The notes under the pieces: model-generated
The model's database searches: none
The model's input: the letters and a program-made list of their open reading frames with translations, nothing else
What the model was told of the DNA's origin: nothing
Shown: positions 1-11,423 of the stretch, piece by piece
Position numbering within the stretch: the first letter of the stretch is position 1
Layout of the letters: the number at the start of each line of letters is the position of its first letter
Position numbers and translations under genes: made by a program
Assembly: GCA_001312405.1 (NCBI GenBank)
Contig: BBDR01000001.1
Span: forward strand, 62,001 to 126,000
Length of the DNA stretch: 64,000 nucleotides
Source: Clostridium sp. NkU-1
GTDB taxonomy: Bacteria > Bacillota_A > Clostridia > Lachnospirales > Lachnospiraceae
Direction of reading: 5' to 3'

Positions 1-1
1 C

Positions 2-703
2 CCGGCTGATGCTCTGGTGTTTCCCAAATACAGGAAAAAGGGTCAAAGTGAAAAGAGGGTAATGTCACTGGAAGAGCAGAAGGTATTTTTGAAATATGCA
101 AAAGGGTCTGTATACTATGCTTTTTACATTATGGCTTTATCAACGGGAATGCGTGTCAATGAGATAACCGGCCTGCAATGGTCTGATATAGATTGGAAGA
201 ATAAGCTGATCCATGTAACAGGGACCCTGGTATATCTTCGTGAGGGAACGGGGCGGTACAAGGATAGCCCGAAGACAGAGAGCAGCCGGAGAGATAGACC
301 AATGCTTAATAATATAGAAGAACTCCTGAAAAGCATCAGGCATAGGCAGCTTGAAAACCGGTTAAAACTGGGCGAAAAATGGAAAGAAGAAGATAACCTG
401 AAAAATATGGTCTTAACTTATGAAGATGGCGGAGCATTTTGGGATACGGGGATACGGGCAGGCATGAAAAAAATTGCCAATAAGATCAAGAAAGATGGTA
501 TAGAATTCGATCCGATAATCCCGCATACCTTACGCCATACATTTGCCACAAGAGGCCTGGAACAGGGAATTCCATTAAAGGCCATGCAGGTGATCTTAGG
601 CCATAGCAGCCTTGCCATGACTGCAGATTTATATTCGCATGTACTGCCAGATACGAAAGCCGAGGAAATGAAAAAGATCGAAAAAAATACTGTGAAAAAT
701 TAG
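2..703 (+). CDS. Tyrosine recombinase/integrase, C-terminal part (cut by window edge)
   Basis: Site-specific recombinase that would insert and excise a mobile element by forming a 3'-phosphotyrosine link with DNA. The frame is open from base 2, so the N-terminal arm- and core-binding domains lie outside the window; an internal GTG at 17 is probably not the true start. The catalytic set is visible: Arg in TGMRVNE, the HxxR box in HTLRHTFATRG, His in LGHSS and the nucleophile Tyr in ADLYSHV. The layout resembles Tn916/phage-type integrases. The gene reads toward a tRNA-Gly 90 bp downstream, the usual arrangement at the end of an element integrated into the 3' end of a tRNA gene. The catalytic domain is unbroken and appears functional. 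The family is certain; the kind of element (ICE, prophage or other) cannot be seen here. Confidence 0.93.
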   Translation, partial: PADALVFPKYRKKGQSEKRVMSLEEQKVFLKYAKGSVYYAFYIMALSTGMRVNEITGLQWSDIDWKNKLIHVTGTLVYLREGTGRYKDSPKTESSRRDRPMLNNIEELLKSIRHRQLENRLKLGEKWKEEDNLKNMVLTYEDGGAFWDTGIRAGMKKIANKIKKDGIEFDPIIPHTLRHTFATRGLEQGIPLKAMQVILGHSSLAMTADLYSHVLPDTKAEEMKKIEKNTVKN

Positions 704-730
704 AAGTGGTGTCAAAGTGGTGTCAAGTCA

Positions 731-773
731 AAAAAAGAGGACTATCCAAATTATTTTGGAAGCCCTCTTTTTC
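731..773 (+). terminator. Rho-independent terminator after the integrase
   Basis: An AAAAGAGG...CCTCTTTT hairpin with an inner TCCAAA/TTTGGA stem is followed by a T-rich stretch, 28 bp after the integrase stop. It can also act on the opposite strand behind the tRNA-Gly gene. Confidence 0.75.
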
Positions 774-793
774 CTTGTAAATAAAAGGTTTAA

Positions 794-864
<71 letters not shown>

Positions 865-888
865 TTAGTCTTATTTGACACGTTTTAT

Positions 889-918
889 ATTATACCATAG
901 GGTGCTGGAAAAGTTCAA
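889..918 (-). promoter_or_regulatory. Promoter of tRNA-Gly
   Basis: On the minus strand TTGAAC, an 18-bp spacer and TATAAT precede the tRNA by 25 bp. This is a sigma-A type promoter. Confidence 0.7.
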
Positions 919-956
919 TACCTTTTTATAAATTTAGCAAAAAAAATGCCAGAAAC

Positions 957-986
957 TTGCCAAAAATGGAAGAGGCATTGTATAAT
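957..986 (+). promoter_or_regulatory. Promoter of parE-parC
   Basis: TTGCCA, an 18-bp spacer and TATAAT lie 33 bp upstream of the parE ATG, which is preceded by the ribosome binding site GGAGGAG. Confidence 0.75.
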
Positions 987-1019
987 GGGATATGACAATA
1001 CCAGATGTGGAGGAGTATC

Positions 1020-2936
1020 ATGGCAAAAGCACAGTATAATGCGGACAGTATTACCGTTTTAGAAGGCCTTGAGGCGGTTCGAAACGTCCGGGCATGTATA
1101 TAGGAAGCGTTGGGACAAAGGGACTGAACCATTTGATTTATGAGATTGTAGATAATGCGGTGGACGAGCATCTTGCCGGTTACTGCAATCAGATATGGGT
1201 CACCCTGGAAGCGGATGGGTCTTGTACCGTAAAGGATGCAGGGCGTGGAATTCCGGTGGAGATGCACAAAAAGGGAATATCGGCAGAACGTGTGGTGCTG
1301 TCCACCCTTCATGCAGGCGGTAAATTTGATAATGATGCCTATAAGACCAGCGGCGGCTTCATGGAGTCGGTTCCTCAGTTGTGAACGCCCTGTCTGCCCA
1401 CATGAAAATTAAAATATATAAGAATGGTCTGATTCATTACGACGAATATGAGCGGGGCATACCAACGGTAGAACTGGTGGATGGCCTGCTTCCCACGTTA
1501 GGAAAAACAAAGGAGTCAGGAACAGAGATCAATTTTCTTCCAGATGGAGAGATATTTGAAAAAATCCGTTTTAAAGCGGAATGGTTAAAAAGCCGTCTTC
1601 ATGAAACCGCGTATTTGAATCCGGAGCTTCATATTACCTATGTCAACAAAAGGCAGGGAGAAGAGGAAACCGTCATTTATCATGAGCCGGATGGAATTAT
1701 CGCTTATGTGAGGGAATTAAATACCGGAAAGGAGGCAATTCACGATCCCATTTATTTTAAGGGGACCCTGGATAAGGTTGAAGTAGAGGCTGCCCTGCAG
1801 TTTGTGGATACCTTTGAGGAGAATATCCTTGGCTTCTGCAACAATATTTTCACCCAGGAAGGGGGAACCCACCTGGCTGGATTTAAGACCCGTTTCACGC
1901 AAATGATCAACAACTATGCAAGGGAACTGGGGATTTTAAAAGAAAAGGATGCCAACTTTACAGGAGCGGATACGAGAAATGGTTTAACGGCTGTTGTAGC
2001 GGTAAAGCATCCGGATCCTATTTTTGAAGGACAGACCAAGACAAAGCTTGCAAGCGCCGATGCCACAAAGGCAGTATTTACTGTGGCAGGAGATGAGCTG
2101 CAGCGGTATTTTGACCGGAATCTGGAAGTTTTAAAGGCAGTGATCGGCTGTGCGGAAAAGTCTGCGAAGATCCGTAAAGCAGAAGAGAAGGCAAAGACCA
2201 ACATGCTTTCCAAATCAAGGTTTTCCTTTGACAGCAACGGAAAACTGGCAAACTGTGAAAGCCGTGATGCAAAAGAATGTGAAATTTTTATCGTAGAGGG
2301 AGATTCTGCAGGCGGTTCCGCAAAAACGGCCCGTAACAGGCAGTATCAGGCCATCCTTCCTATCCGTGGTAAGATACTGAACGTGGAGAAGGCATCTATG
2401 GACAAGGTACTGGCCAATGGGAGATCAAGACCATGATCAATACCTTTGGCTGTGGCTTTTCGGAAGGGTACGGCAATGATTTTGATATTTCAAAGCTGCG
2501 TTACCATAAAATCATCCTTATGACCGATGCCGATGTGGATGGAAGCCATATTGACACCCTTCTTCTTACCTTTTTGTACCGGTTTATGCCGGAGCTTATT
2601 TATAATGGACATGTGTTTATAGCCATGCCGCCTCTGTTCAAGGTAATTCCAAAGCGGGGAGAAGAGCAGTACCTTTATGATGAGAAGGAGCTGGAGCGCT
2701 ACCGCAGGACCCATACGGGAGAGTTTACCCTGCAAAGGTATAAGGGACTTGGAGAAATGGATGCAGAGCAGCTGTGGGAAACAACTCTGGACCCTGAACG
2801 GCGGGTGCTAAAACAGGTGGAGATCGAGGATGCCCGTATGGCTTCAGAAATAACCGAAATGCTCATGGGAAGCGATGTGCTTCCAAGGCGGCAGTTTATT
2901 TATGAGCATGCGGATGAAGCCGAGATTGACGCGTAA
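1020..2936 (+). CDS. parE: DNA topoisomerase IV subunit B (ParE/GyrB-type), with three frame breaks
   Basis: ATPase subunit of a type IIA topoisomerase that decatenates daughter chromosomes together with ParC, encoded 13 bp downstream. The start at 1020 ([11 protein letters not shown]) has a good ribosome binding site. The GHKL ATPase domain shows [10 protein letters not shown] and DAGRGIP (Ala where Asn is usual), then [11 protein letters not shown]. The Toprim domain shows [13 protein letters not shown] and [11 protein letters not shown], and the usual tail QRYKGLGEM follows. One base appears missing at about 1084 (before RPGMYIG), 1356 (GGLHGVGSS) and 2420 (NAEIKTM). Joined, the protein is about 640 residues, normal for ParE. 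The short form and the pairing with a ParC that lacks an obvious GyrA box favour topoisomerase IV over gyrase. The breaks look like sequencing errors in an essential gene. Confidence 0.9.
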
Positions 2937-2948
2937 GGAGAGGTAGTA

Positions 2949-5185
2949 ATGGCAGAAAAAAATCATTAAAACAGAATATTCCGAGGAAATGCAGAAAAGC
3001 TACATGAATTATTCCATGAGCGTAATCACTGCCAGAGCGATCCCGGATGCAAGAGACGGCTTAAAGCCGGTACAGCGGCGAGTATTATATGATATGAGCG
3101 AGCTTCGTTTGAATCATGATAAGCCCCATCGGAAGTCGGCGCGTATCGTGGGTGATACCATGGGTAAATATCATCCCCATGGGGACAGCTCCATTTATGA
3201 AACGTTGGTAGTCATGTCCCAGATATTTAAAAAGGGGATGCCTCTGGTCAATGGCCACGGAAACTTCGGCTCCATTGAGGGGGACGGAGCAGCGGCCATG
3301 CGTTACACGGAAGCCAGGCTGGAGAAGTTTGCTGAGGAAGTCTATTTAAAGGACTTGGATAAGACGGTTGATTTTATACCCAATTACGATGAAACGGAAA
3401 AGGAACCGGAAGTCCTTCCTGTGCGGGTCCCAAACCTGCTGATCAACGGGGCGGAAGGAATTGCAGTAGGCATGAGCACCAGCATTCCTCCCCACAACCT
3501 GGGTGAAGTTATAGATGCAGTCCGGGCATATATAGACAAACCGGATATTACCATAAAGGAATTAATGGAATATTTGCCTGGACCGGATTTTCCTACTGGC
3601 GGCATCATCGCAAATAAAAGCGATCTGCCTGCCATCTACGAAACCGGTGCAGGAAAAATCAAGCTCAGAGGCAAAATTGAGGTGGAGCTTGGAAAACGGA
3701 AGGCAGATAAGGATAAGCTGGTAATCACTGAGATCCCCTATACCATGGTGGGCGCCGGGATCAATAAGTTTCTGATTGATGTGGCAGACCTGGTTGAGAG
3801 CAAAAAGCTTACGGATGTGGTGGACATTTCCAACCAGTCCAACAAAGACGGGATCAGAATTGTTCTGGAGCTGAGAAAGGATGCAGATGTGGAGAGAATC
3901 CGCAACATCCTATATAAGAAAACAAAGCTGGAAGACACCTTTGGCGTCAACATGCTGGCCATCGCGGAGGGACGTCCGGAAACCCTGGATTTAAAGGGAA
4001 TCCTTAAAAATTATCTGGATTTCCAGTATAAAAATGCTACCAGAAAGTACCAGACCCTTTTGGAAAAAGAACTGGAAAAGAAAGAGATCAGGGAAGGTCT
4101 TATAAAAGCCTGTGATATCATTGATTTGATCATCGCAGTTTTAAGAGGTTCCAAGAACTTAAAAGACGCCAAAAACTGTCTGATGACCGGAGATATTTCC
4201 AATATAAACTTCCGGGTCAAGGGATTTGAAGAGGATGCGAGGAAGCTGTGCTTTACGGAAAAACAGGCGGGAGCCATTCTGGAAATGCGCCTTTACAAGC
4301 TGATCGGCTTAGAGATCCTCCAACTGGAAAAGGAGTATAAGGAAACGCTGGCTAAAATCGCTGAATATGAAAAAATCCTGTCCAGCCGCAAGAACATGGA
4401 TGCGGTCATTAAAAAAAGACCTGGACAATATCAAAGCAGAATATGCAACTCCAAGAAGAACGCTTATTGAGGATGGAAGGGAAGCAGTTTATGAGGAAGA
4501 GGCAGTTGTCATATCAGAGGTCGCCTTTGTCATGGACCGGTTCGGCTACTGTAAGGTGCTTGATAAGAATACGTATGAAAGAAATAAAGAAACCATTGAA
4601 ACAGAGAATCCTCATGTGGTAAACTGCTTTAATACGGATAAAATATGTATCTTTACCAATACGGGAAATTTACATCAGGTGAAGATTCTGGATATCCCCG
4701 GCGGCAAGCTGCGGGATAAAGGAACGCCAATTGATAATCTGAGCAAGTTTGACGGAACCAGGGAAGAGATCATATACTTATGCAATGCACAGGGCCTAAA
4801 GGGCCGTAAATTATTGTTTGCCACCAGACAGGCTCTTGTAAAGCTGGTACCGGGCGAGGAATTTGAAACAAATAACAGGACCGTAGCAGCAACTAAGCTT
4901 CAGGATGAGGATGGAGTCATCAGCGTCCAGCTTGTGGAAGGACAGACAGATGTGGTGCTTCAAACATCGGCAGACGTATTTTTGCGTTTCCAGGTGGAGG
5001 AGATCCCCGAGATGAAGAAGAACGCCAGAGGCGTGCGGGGAATCAAGCTGGCGCCCGGTGAGGAGCTGGAGACCGTGCATCTTTTAGGCGAGGATCCTAT
5101 CATTCATTATAAGGAAAAAGAGGTCCACTTAAACCGGCTGAAGATTGGAAAACGTGACGGGAAGGGCAGCAAGGTACGCCTTTAA
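2949..5185 (+). CDS. parC: DNA topoisomerase IV subunit A (ParC), with two frame breaks
   Basis: DNA-cleaving subunit of topoisomerase IV, partner of the preceding ParE. The ATG at 2949 follows GGAGAGG. An A run at about 2957 is one base too long; correcting it gives [19 protein letters not shown]. The winged-helix domain holds RYTEARL with the catalytic Tyr, and the tower/coiled-coil region runs to about residue 490. A second over-long A run near 4413 breaks the frame; correction restores [11 protein letters not shown] and the C-terminal beta-pinwheel to 5185. No clear gyrase-type QRRGGKG box is seen, consistent with ParC. Total about 745 residues. A gyrA-like annotation is the only real alternative. 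Confidence 0.9.
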
Positions 5186-5344
5186 TGCTCTGCTGCAGCA
5201 TACATTTTAAAGAAATGTATCTGTGTGACGCACAAATGTATTTTTCTGGCGAATAAATATTGATTTTTTTTCACTTTGTTATAGGATAGTTAAGAATTTA
5301 GCATATGATAGGATTACAAAATGAAAAGAAAAGAGGAGAAAGCG

Positions 5345-6431
5345 ATGGAAAAAAAATTGCGAGTTGGCGTTTTAGGAGCAACCGGTATGGTGGGACAGAG
5401 ATTTATTTCTCTTCTTGAGGACCATCCATGGTATGAGGTGGTGACAGTGGCAGCAAGTCCTCGTTCTGCTGGCAAGTCTTATGAGGAAGCAGTGGGCGAC
5501 CGTTGGAAAATGACCACTCCAATGCCTGAGTCCGTAAAAAAACTGACTGTTATGAATGTAAATGAAGTGGAAGCGGTTGCTGCCAGTGTTGATTTTGTTT
5601 TCAGCGCCGTGGATATGACAAAGGAAGAAATTAAGGCCATTGAGGAAGCTTATGCAAAGACCGGTACGCCGGTAGTATCCAATAACAGCGCCCATCGCTG
5701 GACACCGGATGTCCCTATGGTGGTGCCGGAGATCAATCCTGAGCATTTTGAAGTCATTGAGGATCAGAAAAAGCGTCTGGGTACGGATCGGGGATTCATT
5801 GTGGTAAAGCCCAACTGTTCCATTCAAAGCTATGCCCCTGTTTTAACGGCATGGAAGGAATTTGAGCCCTATGAAGTGGTTGCTACCACCTATCAGGCAA
5901 TCTCAGGAGCAGGAAAGACCTTTAAAGACTGGCCGGAGATGGTAGAAAATATCATTCCTTATATAGGAGGAGAAGAAGAAAAGAGCGAGCAGGAGCCTCT
6001 TCGCCTCTGGGGAAAGGTTGAAAATGGAGAGATCGTAAAAGCAAGTGAACCTGTGATCACCTGCCAGTGCATCCGTACCCGTGTTAAATGGACATACAGC
6101 GGCTGTATTTGTAAAATTCCGCAAAAAACCGACTAAAGAGGAATTAATTGACCGCTTAGTGAATTTTAAGGGCCTTCCTCAGGAACTGAAGCTTCCAAGC
6201 GCTCCCAAGCAGTTCATACAGTATTTAGAAGAAGATAACCGTCCTCAGGTAAACCTTGATGTAGATTTTGAAAAAGGAATGGGAATTTCTGTAGGGCGTT
6301 TAAGAGAAGATTCGGTTTACGATTATAAGTTTGTTGGCCTTTCCCACAATACGGTCCGCGGAGCGGCCGGCGGTGCGGTTCTTTCAGCAGAGCTTTTAAC
6401 CGCAAAGGGATATATCAAAGCCAAGGAATGA
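5345..6431 (+). CDS. asd: Aspartate-semialdehyde dehydrogenase, with one frame break
   Basis: Converts aspartyl phosphate to aspartate semialdehyde with NADPH, the branch-point step to lysine, diaminopimelate, threonine and methionine. The start at 5345 (MEKKLRVGVLGATGMVGQRF) shows the Rossmann GxxGxxG loop. SNNSAHRW and the catalytic Cys in KPNCSIQSY are present; GHTAAVF follows after a frame change at about 6070-6080 (two bases missing or one extra). Joined length about 362 residues fits the archaeal/fungal-like ASADH form. An in-frame upstream ATG at 5321 would add eight residues; GAGGAGAAAGCG before 5345 supports the chosen start. I see no lysine riboswitch in the 160-bp leader. A hairpin terminator follows. 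Confidence 0.9.
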
Positions 6432-6440
6432 TTGGATCAT

Positions 6441-6468
6441 AAAGCTCCCGGCCTTCAGAGGGAGCTTT
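6441..6468 (+). terminator. Hairpin terminator between asd and galM
   Basis: AAAGCTCCC and GGGAGCTTT form a 9-bp stem with a 10-nt loop, ten bases after the asd stop. The following T tract is weak. Confidence 0.6.
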
Positions 6469-6495
6469 CAATAAAAGGCATATGGAGGAAGGAAA

Positions 6496-7556
6496 ATGGC
6501 ATACAAGAAAGAGCTTTGGGGAAACATGCCCGATAAAAGGGAAGTGTATTTGTATACACTGGTAAATAGAAACGGAGTTTCCGCTTCTTTCACAAATCTG
6601 GGTGCAGTTTGGGTCAACATGAATGTGCCTGACAGGGATGGAAAAATGGTTGATGTGGTCCTGGGATTTGACAGTGCAGATGAGTATCTTTTAAATCCGC
6701 CTCACTTTGGAGCTCCCATTGGAAGGAACGCCAACCGCATTGCAGGTGCGAAATTCAGCATTAATGGAAAAGAATATAGGCTTAAAGCAATAATGGACCT
6801 AACAATCTTCACAGCGGCCCGGATCTTTACCAGAGCCGTCTTTGGGACAGTGAGGCAGAGGAAAATGATCTGGGAACCAGTGTCAGCTTTTCCCTCCTTT
6901 CACCGGATGGAGACCAGGGATTCCCAGGGAATGCAAACATTACCGTAACCTATACTCTTACACCGGACAACAGCCTTGAAATTTCCTACCATATGATCTG
7001 CGATGCAGATACCGTAGCAAACTTTACCAATCATAGTTATTTCAACCTGGACGGCCAGGGCGGTACAGATGCCATGAAGCAGCGTGTCTGGATTGACGGA
7101 GATGCTTATACGAGAGCGGATAAAGGTTCGATTCCCACCGGAGAGATCACTCCTGTTAAGGGGACTCCCATGGATTTCACGGTGATGAAACCCATTGAGC
7201 AGGATATCCATGAAGAATATGAGGCCCTGATATACGGCGGAGGTTATGATCATAACTGGGTCTTAAACCACCTGCCAGGTGAGGTTTCCCTGTGTGCCGC
7301 ATCGGAGTCAGATAAGACAGGCATCCGGATGGAGGTTTATACAGACCTTCCGGGAATGCAGTTTTACACTGCAAACTTCTTAAATGATGGAATGAAGGGC
7401 AAAGGAGGAGCGGTATATGAAAAACGCTGCTGCTATTGCTTTGAAACCCAGTATTATCCTGATTCCGTGAATAAACCGGAATTCCAGTCTCCAGTCTTAA
7501 AGGCCGGCGAAGAATACAAGACAACAACCATTTACAAGTTCTCCAATATAAAATAG
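6496..7556 (+). CDS. galM: Aldose 1-epimerase (mutarotase), with one frame break
   Basis: Interconverts alpha and beta anomers of aldoses such as galactose and glucose in the cytoplasm. The ATG at 6496 follows GGAGGAAGG. Family marks include FGAPIGRNANRIAG near residue 80, the His of NFTNHSYFNLDGQ, the active-site YDHNWVLN and the catalytic Glu in CFETQYYPDSVN near the C-terminus. One base is missing at about 6790; restoring it joins KEYRLKANN to the second part. Total about 353 residues, as expected. It stands alone between two hairpins, with no galactose genes next to it. Confidence 0.9.
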
Positions 7557-7576
7557 AAACGAACAGGAAAATAAAC

Positions 7577-7602
7577 CAGGGACGCAGAACACTGCGCCCC
7601 TG
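7577..7602 (+). terminator. Hairpin, possible weak terminator after galM
   Basis: CAGGGACGCAG and CTGCGCCCCTG pair with one mismatch around the loop AACA. Only a weak pyrimidine tract follows, so termination is uncertain. Confidence 0.4.
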
Positions 7603-7633
7603 CTCTTATGTGAAAGGACTTTAAAATATACAT

Positions 7634-8524
7634 ATGAACAAGCAGAATGGAAAAGGGAGAAAGGCGCTGTCTGTCTTAGGCCTGATTGTAACAACCATCA
7701 TATGGGGCAGCAGCTTTGTTGTGATGAAGAATTCGGTGGAAGTGGTTACCCCGGTCTACTTGCTGGCTTTACGCTTTACTATTGCTTCTGCCTCGCTGGT
7801 AGCCGTGTTCTGGAAGCGGGTGAAAAAGATCTGTAAAACCGATCTGATGTGCGGCGGGCTTTTAGGCGTGTTTTTGTTTGTCAGTTATTTTTTTCAGACC
7901 TATGGGCTTAAATATACCACTGCCAGTAAAAATGCATTTATCACCACATTGTACGTGATTCTGGTGCCGTTTCTCCATTGGTTTTATAATAGAAAAAAGC
8001 CTTCCCGGAACAATGTGGCAGCAGCAGGGATCGCAGTGCTGGGGCTTGCTCTGTTGTCCCTGGAGGGAAACTTATCGGTGAATGTTGGGGATCTGATGAC
8101 TTTGGTATGCGGCTTTTTCTTTGCGTTTCACATTGTTTTTATTGACCGTTATACCGAAGACCATGACCCCATTATTTTGACTGTGATCCAGATGGCCGTG
8201 GCGGCAATATTAAGCTGGGTAATTGCTCCGCTTCTGGAAGGTTCCTTAGATTTAACTGCGATTGATCCTTCCATGATGATGGGGTTGCTGTATCTGGGGA
8301 TTTTTGGCACCATGATCTGTTTTCTTCTGCAGAATATGGGGCAAAAGCATCTGACTCCCAATACTTCTTCCATCATTTTATCATTTGAAGCCGTATTCGG
8401 GCTGACGTTTTCTGTTCTGTTTCTGAGGGAACAGGTGACGATAAAACTGGCTGTTGGATGTGTTCTGATGTTGGCCTCTGTTATCTTATCTGAGTATAAA
8501 AGGAAAGGCGCCGCAAAAGCATAG
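7634..8524 (+). CDS. DMT-superfamily transporter with two EamA domains
   Basis: Integral membrane protein of 296 residues with about ten hydrophobic segments and the internal duplication of EamA/DMT exporters. TTIIWGSSFVVMKNS at the N-terminus and SFEAVFGLTFSVLFLREQ in the last repeat are typical. Members export amino acids, metabolites or drugs; the substrate here cannot be predicted. The gene is unbroken. The Shine-Dalgarno (GAAAGGAC) is modest. It stands alone between galM and topB. Confidence 0.88.
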   Translation: MNKQNGKGRKALSVLGLIVTTIIWGSSFVVMKNSVEVVTPVYLLALRFTIASASLVAVFWKRVKKICKTDLMCGGLLGVFLFVSYFFQTYGLKYTTASKNAFITTLYVILVPFLHWFYNRKKPSRNNVAAAGIAVLGLALLSLEGNLSVNVGDLMTLVCGFFFAFHIVFIDRYTEDHDPIILTVIQMAVAAILSWVIAPLLEGSLDLTAIDPSMMMGLLYLGIFGTMICFLLQNMGQKHLTPNTSSIILSFEAVFGLTFSVLFLREQVTIKLAVGCVLMLASVILSEYKRKGAAKA

Positions 8525-8537
8525 TTATCAGAAAGAT

Positions 8538-8566
8538 TTGCCATTCATGAATTTTAGTGTTATAAT
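8538..8566 (+). promoter_or_regulatory. Promoter of topB
   Basis: TTGCCA, a 17-bp spacer and TATAAT lie 35 bp before the topB start. This is a near-consensus sigma-A promoter. Confidence 0.8.
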
Positions 8567-8601
8567 GGAAGAGTTACTATCATAAGGCGGTAGGGAGATA
8601 T

Positions 8602-10716
8602 ATGTCGAAATCGTTATACATTGCAGAAAAACCAAGTGTGGCCCAGGAGTTTGCCAATGCTTTAAAGGCGAATGGACGGCGCAGGGATGGATATATAGAA
8701 TCGGATCAGGTGATCATTACCTGGTGCGTAGGACATCTGGTAACGATGAGCTATCCGGAAAGCTATGATCCCAAATTCAAGCGGTGGAGCCTTTCCACCC
8801 TTCCTTTTCTTCCCAAGGAATTTAAGTACGAGGTGATCCCAAACGCTGAAAAGCAATTTAAAATTGTAAGCAGTCTGCTGAACCGTCCTGATGTGGAGAC
8901 CATTTATGTGTGCACGGACTCCGGGCGGGAAGGAGAGTACATATACCGTCTGGTGGCGCAAATGGCAGGGGTCAGGGACAAGAAGCAGAAGCGTGTGTGG
9001 ATTGATTCCCAGACAGAGGAAGAGATTTTAAGAGGCATCCGGGAAGCAAAGGATGAATCTGAATACGATAATCTTTCGGCCTCCGCCTATTTAAGGGCAA
9101 AAGAAGATTATCTCATGGGAATTAATTTTTCCCGATTGCTTACACTAAGATATGGGCAGAACATTTCCAATTATTTAAAGAGCGGGAAGAATACGGTAAT
9201 ATCCGTCGGCAGGGTCATGACCTGTGTCATGGGAATGGTGGTACGGAGAGAACGGGAGATAAGGGAGTTTGTTAAGACCCCGTTTTACCGTGTAATCGGA
9301 ACCTTTTCCAGAGAGGATGCAGCAAACCCCGAACTATCGGGCATGGATTTTGACGGGGAGTGGAAAAGCGCCCCAGGATCCAGGTATTTTGAATCCCCGT
9401 TCCTTTATAAGGAAAACGGCTTTAAGGAACGAAAATACGCAGAAGAGCTGATCAGTACCCTGTCTCTTATGAATCCCATGGAAGGAACCGTTGCTTCCAT
9501 AGAAAAGAAAAAGGAAACAAAGAATCCTCCCTTGCTTTACAATCTGGCTGAGCTTCAGAATGACTGTTCCAGAATGTTTAAGATCAGCTGATGAGACCTT
9601 GAAGCTGGTTCAGGAGCTTTATGAAAAGAAGATGGTCACTTACCCAAGAACCGATGCCAGAGTTTTATCCACGGCGGTTGCAAAGGAAATCCATAAGAAC
9701 ATAGCCGGGCTTAAGGGCTTTGAACCTATGGCGGAAGCAGCGGCAGAGGTTATGGAGAAGGGTTCCTACAAGACCATCGAAAAAACCAGGTACGTCAATG
9801 ATAAGCAGATAACGGACCATTATGCCATCATACCCACCGGTCAGGGACTGGCCGCATTAAGGGGCCTGTCTCCCTTAGGACTAAAGGTTTATGAGGTCAT
9901 AGCAAGAAGATTTATATGCGTCTTTTATCCGCCGGCTGTCTATCAGAAATATGCACTGGAGCTTGTGGCGGATACAGAGCCTGCACCGGTTAACCAGGTG
10001 CCGGGCAAGGAACATTTCTATGCCAATTTCCGTGTCATGCTGGAAGCGGGCTATTTAAAAGTCGCCGAGGTATCCTGGGGAAAAAAAGAAGCAGCAGGAT
10101 GAAGGAAAATCAGAAACTCCCTCTGAAGACAACGGACAGGAGGAAAGCAATCCAGAATCCTCTCAAAATCAAATGGACAATCCCGCATTCATTGCCATGC
10201 TTGGAACCCTGAAAAAGGGAATGAAGCTTTCTCTTAAAAAGCTGCAGATTAAGGAAGGAGAAACCTCCCCGCCCAAGCGCTATACATCCGGTTCCATGAT
10301 CTTAGCCATGGAAAATGCCGGACAGCTTATAGAAGATGAAGAGCTACGCGCCAGATAAAGGGAAGCGGAATAGGAACCAGTGCTACCCGGGCTGAGATTT
10401 TAAAAAAAGCTGTTTCATATCAAGTATCTTTCTTTAAACAGCAAGACTCAGGTAATTGTTCCCACTCTTTTGGGAGAAATGATTTTTGACGTAGTCAATG
10501 CTTCCATCAGACAGCTCCTTAATCCGGAATTGACGGCAAGCTGGGAAAAAGGGCTGAATTATGTGGCTGAGGGGACCATTACCCCGGAAGAATATATGCA
10601 GAAACTGGAGAATTTTGTTGCCGGGCGGACCGCAGGAGTTTTAAGACTCAATAATCATTACGATCTGCATGGTGTATTTGATGCTGCGGCAGCTAATTAT
10701 AAAAAAACAAAAATAG
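8602..10716 (+). CDS. topB: DNA topoisomerase III, with several frame breaks
   Basis: Type IA topoisomerase that passes single strands and resolves recombination and replication intermediates. The Toprim domain begins with YIAEKPSVAQEF and has CTDSGREGEYIYR; the catalytic Tyr lies in MVTYPRTDARV. Breaks are seen near 9590 (two bases missing), 10085 (extra A), 10352 (C missing) and 10405 (extra A). At the 3' end, shortening the A run at 10701-10707 by one gives a TAG at 10714-10716 that overlaps the next ribosome binding site; as written the frame runs on to 10766. Joined length about 705 residues. A clean promoter precedes it. Confidence 0.9.
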
Positions 10717-10728
10717 GAGATTATAAAA

Positions 10729-11412
10729 TGAAAAAAAGAAGATATGACAAACCAGGACTTATTTGATACCACTCATACCATAGCCAAATTATTATTTGAA
10801 CAGACCACTTATCCATGGGAAATTCTTCCTAAAATCAGTGAATTCATCGTTTCCCTGGGACAGCGTCTTCCAAAGGATGAGTATGTTCACGTAGGAAAAG
10901 CGGTGTGGATCCATAAATCCATAAATCTTCCGCCAACAGCCTGTATGGGTGAGCATGTAATCATCTGCAAGGGCGCACAGATCCGTCATTGTGCATTTAT
11001 CAGAGGCAATGCCATCATAGGAGAAGGTGCTGTAATAGGAAACTCTTCTGAAATTAAGAATTCCATTCTTTTTGACGGTGTACAGGTTCCTCACTATAAC
11101 TATGTAGGAGATTCCATTTTAGGATATAAGTCTCATATGGGCGCTTCTTCTCTGGCTTCCAACGTAAAAACCGATAAGTCTCTTGTTACAGTTCATGCAG
11201 AAGACGGAGATATTGAGACAGGGCTTAAGAAATTCGGCGCGATCATTGGCGATTTCACTGAAATTGGCTGCGGTGCAGTCTTAAATCCAGGAACCGTAAT
11301 CGGACCGAAATCCATTGTTTATCCTCTTTCCTGCGTCAGAGGCTGTGTTGACGCTAATTCCATCTATAAGAATCAGGGAGAAATCGTAGAGAAAAAAATT
11401 ATTGAGGAATAA
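10729..11412 (+). CDS. Left-handed beta-helix (hexapeptide repeat) protein, GlmU-like C-terminal domain
   Basis: About 228 residues with a short helical start and then a run of imperfect hexapeptides (GEHVIICKGAQIRH, GNAIIGEGAVIGNSSEI, CGAVLNPGTVIGP) that form a left-handed beta-helix of the acyltransferase/UDP-GlcNAc pyrophosphorylase type. No N-terminal nucleotidyltransferase domain is present, so it is not a complete GlmU. Relatives are often annotated as UDP-N-acetylglucosamine pyrophosphorylase, which the sequence alone does not prove. As written the frame opens at ATG 10744; shortening the A run at 10731-10737 by one base gives a start at 10729, well placed after TAGGAG, which I prefer. 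Confidence 0.78.
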
Positions 11413-11423
11413 GGAACAATACA

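Noticed and set aside
5186..5344. Lysine riboswitch upstream of asd
   Set aside because: The 160-b leader is too short and AT-rich, and shows none of the conserved stems; only a small ATACATTT hairpin is present.
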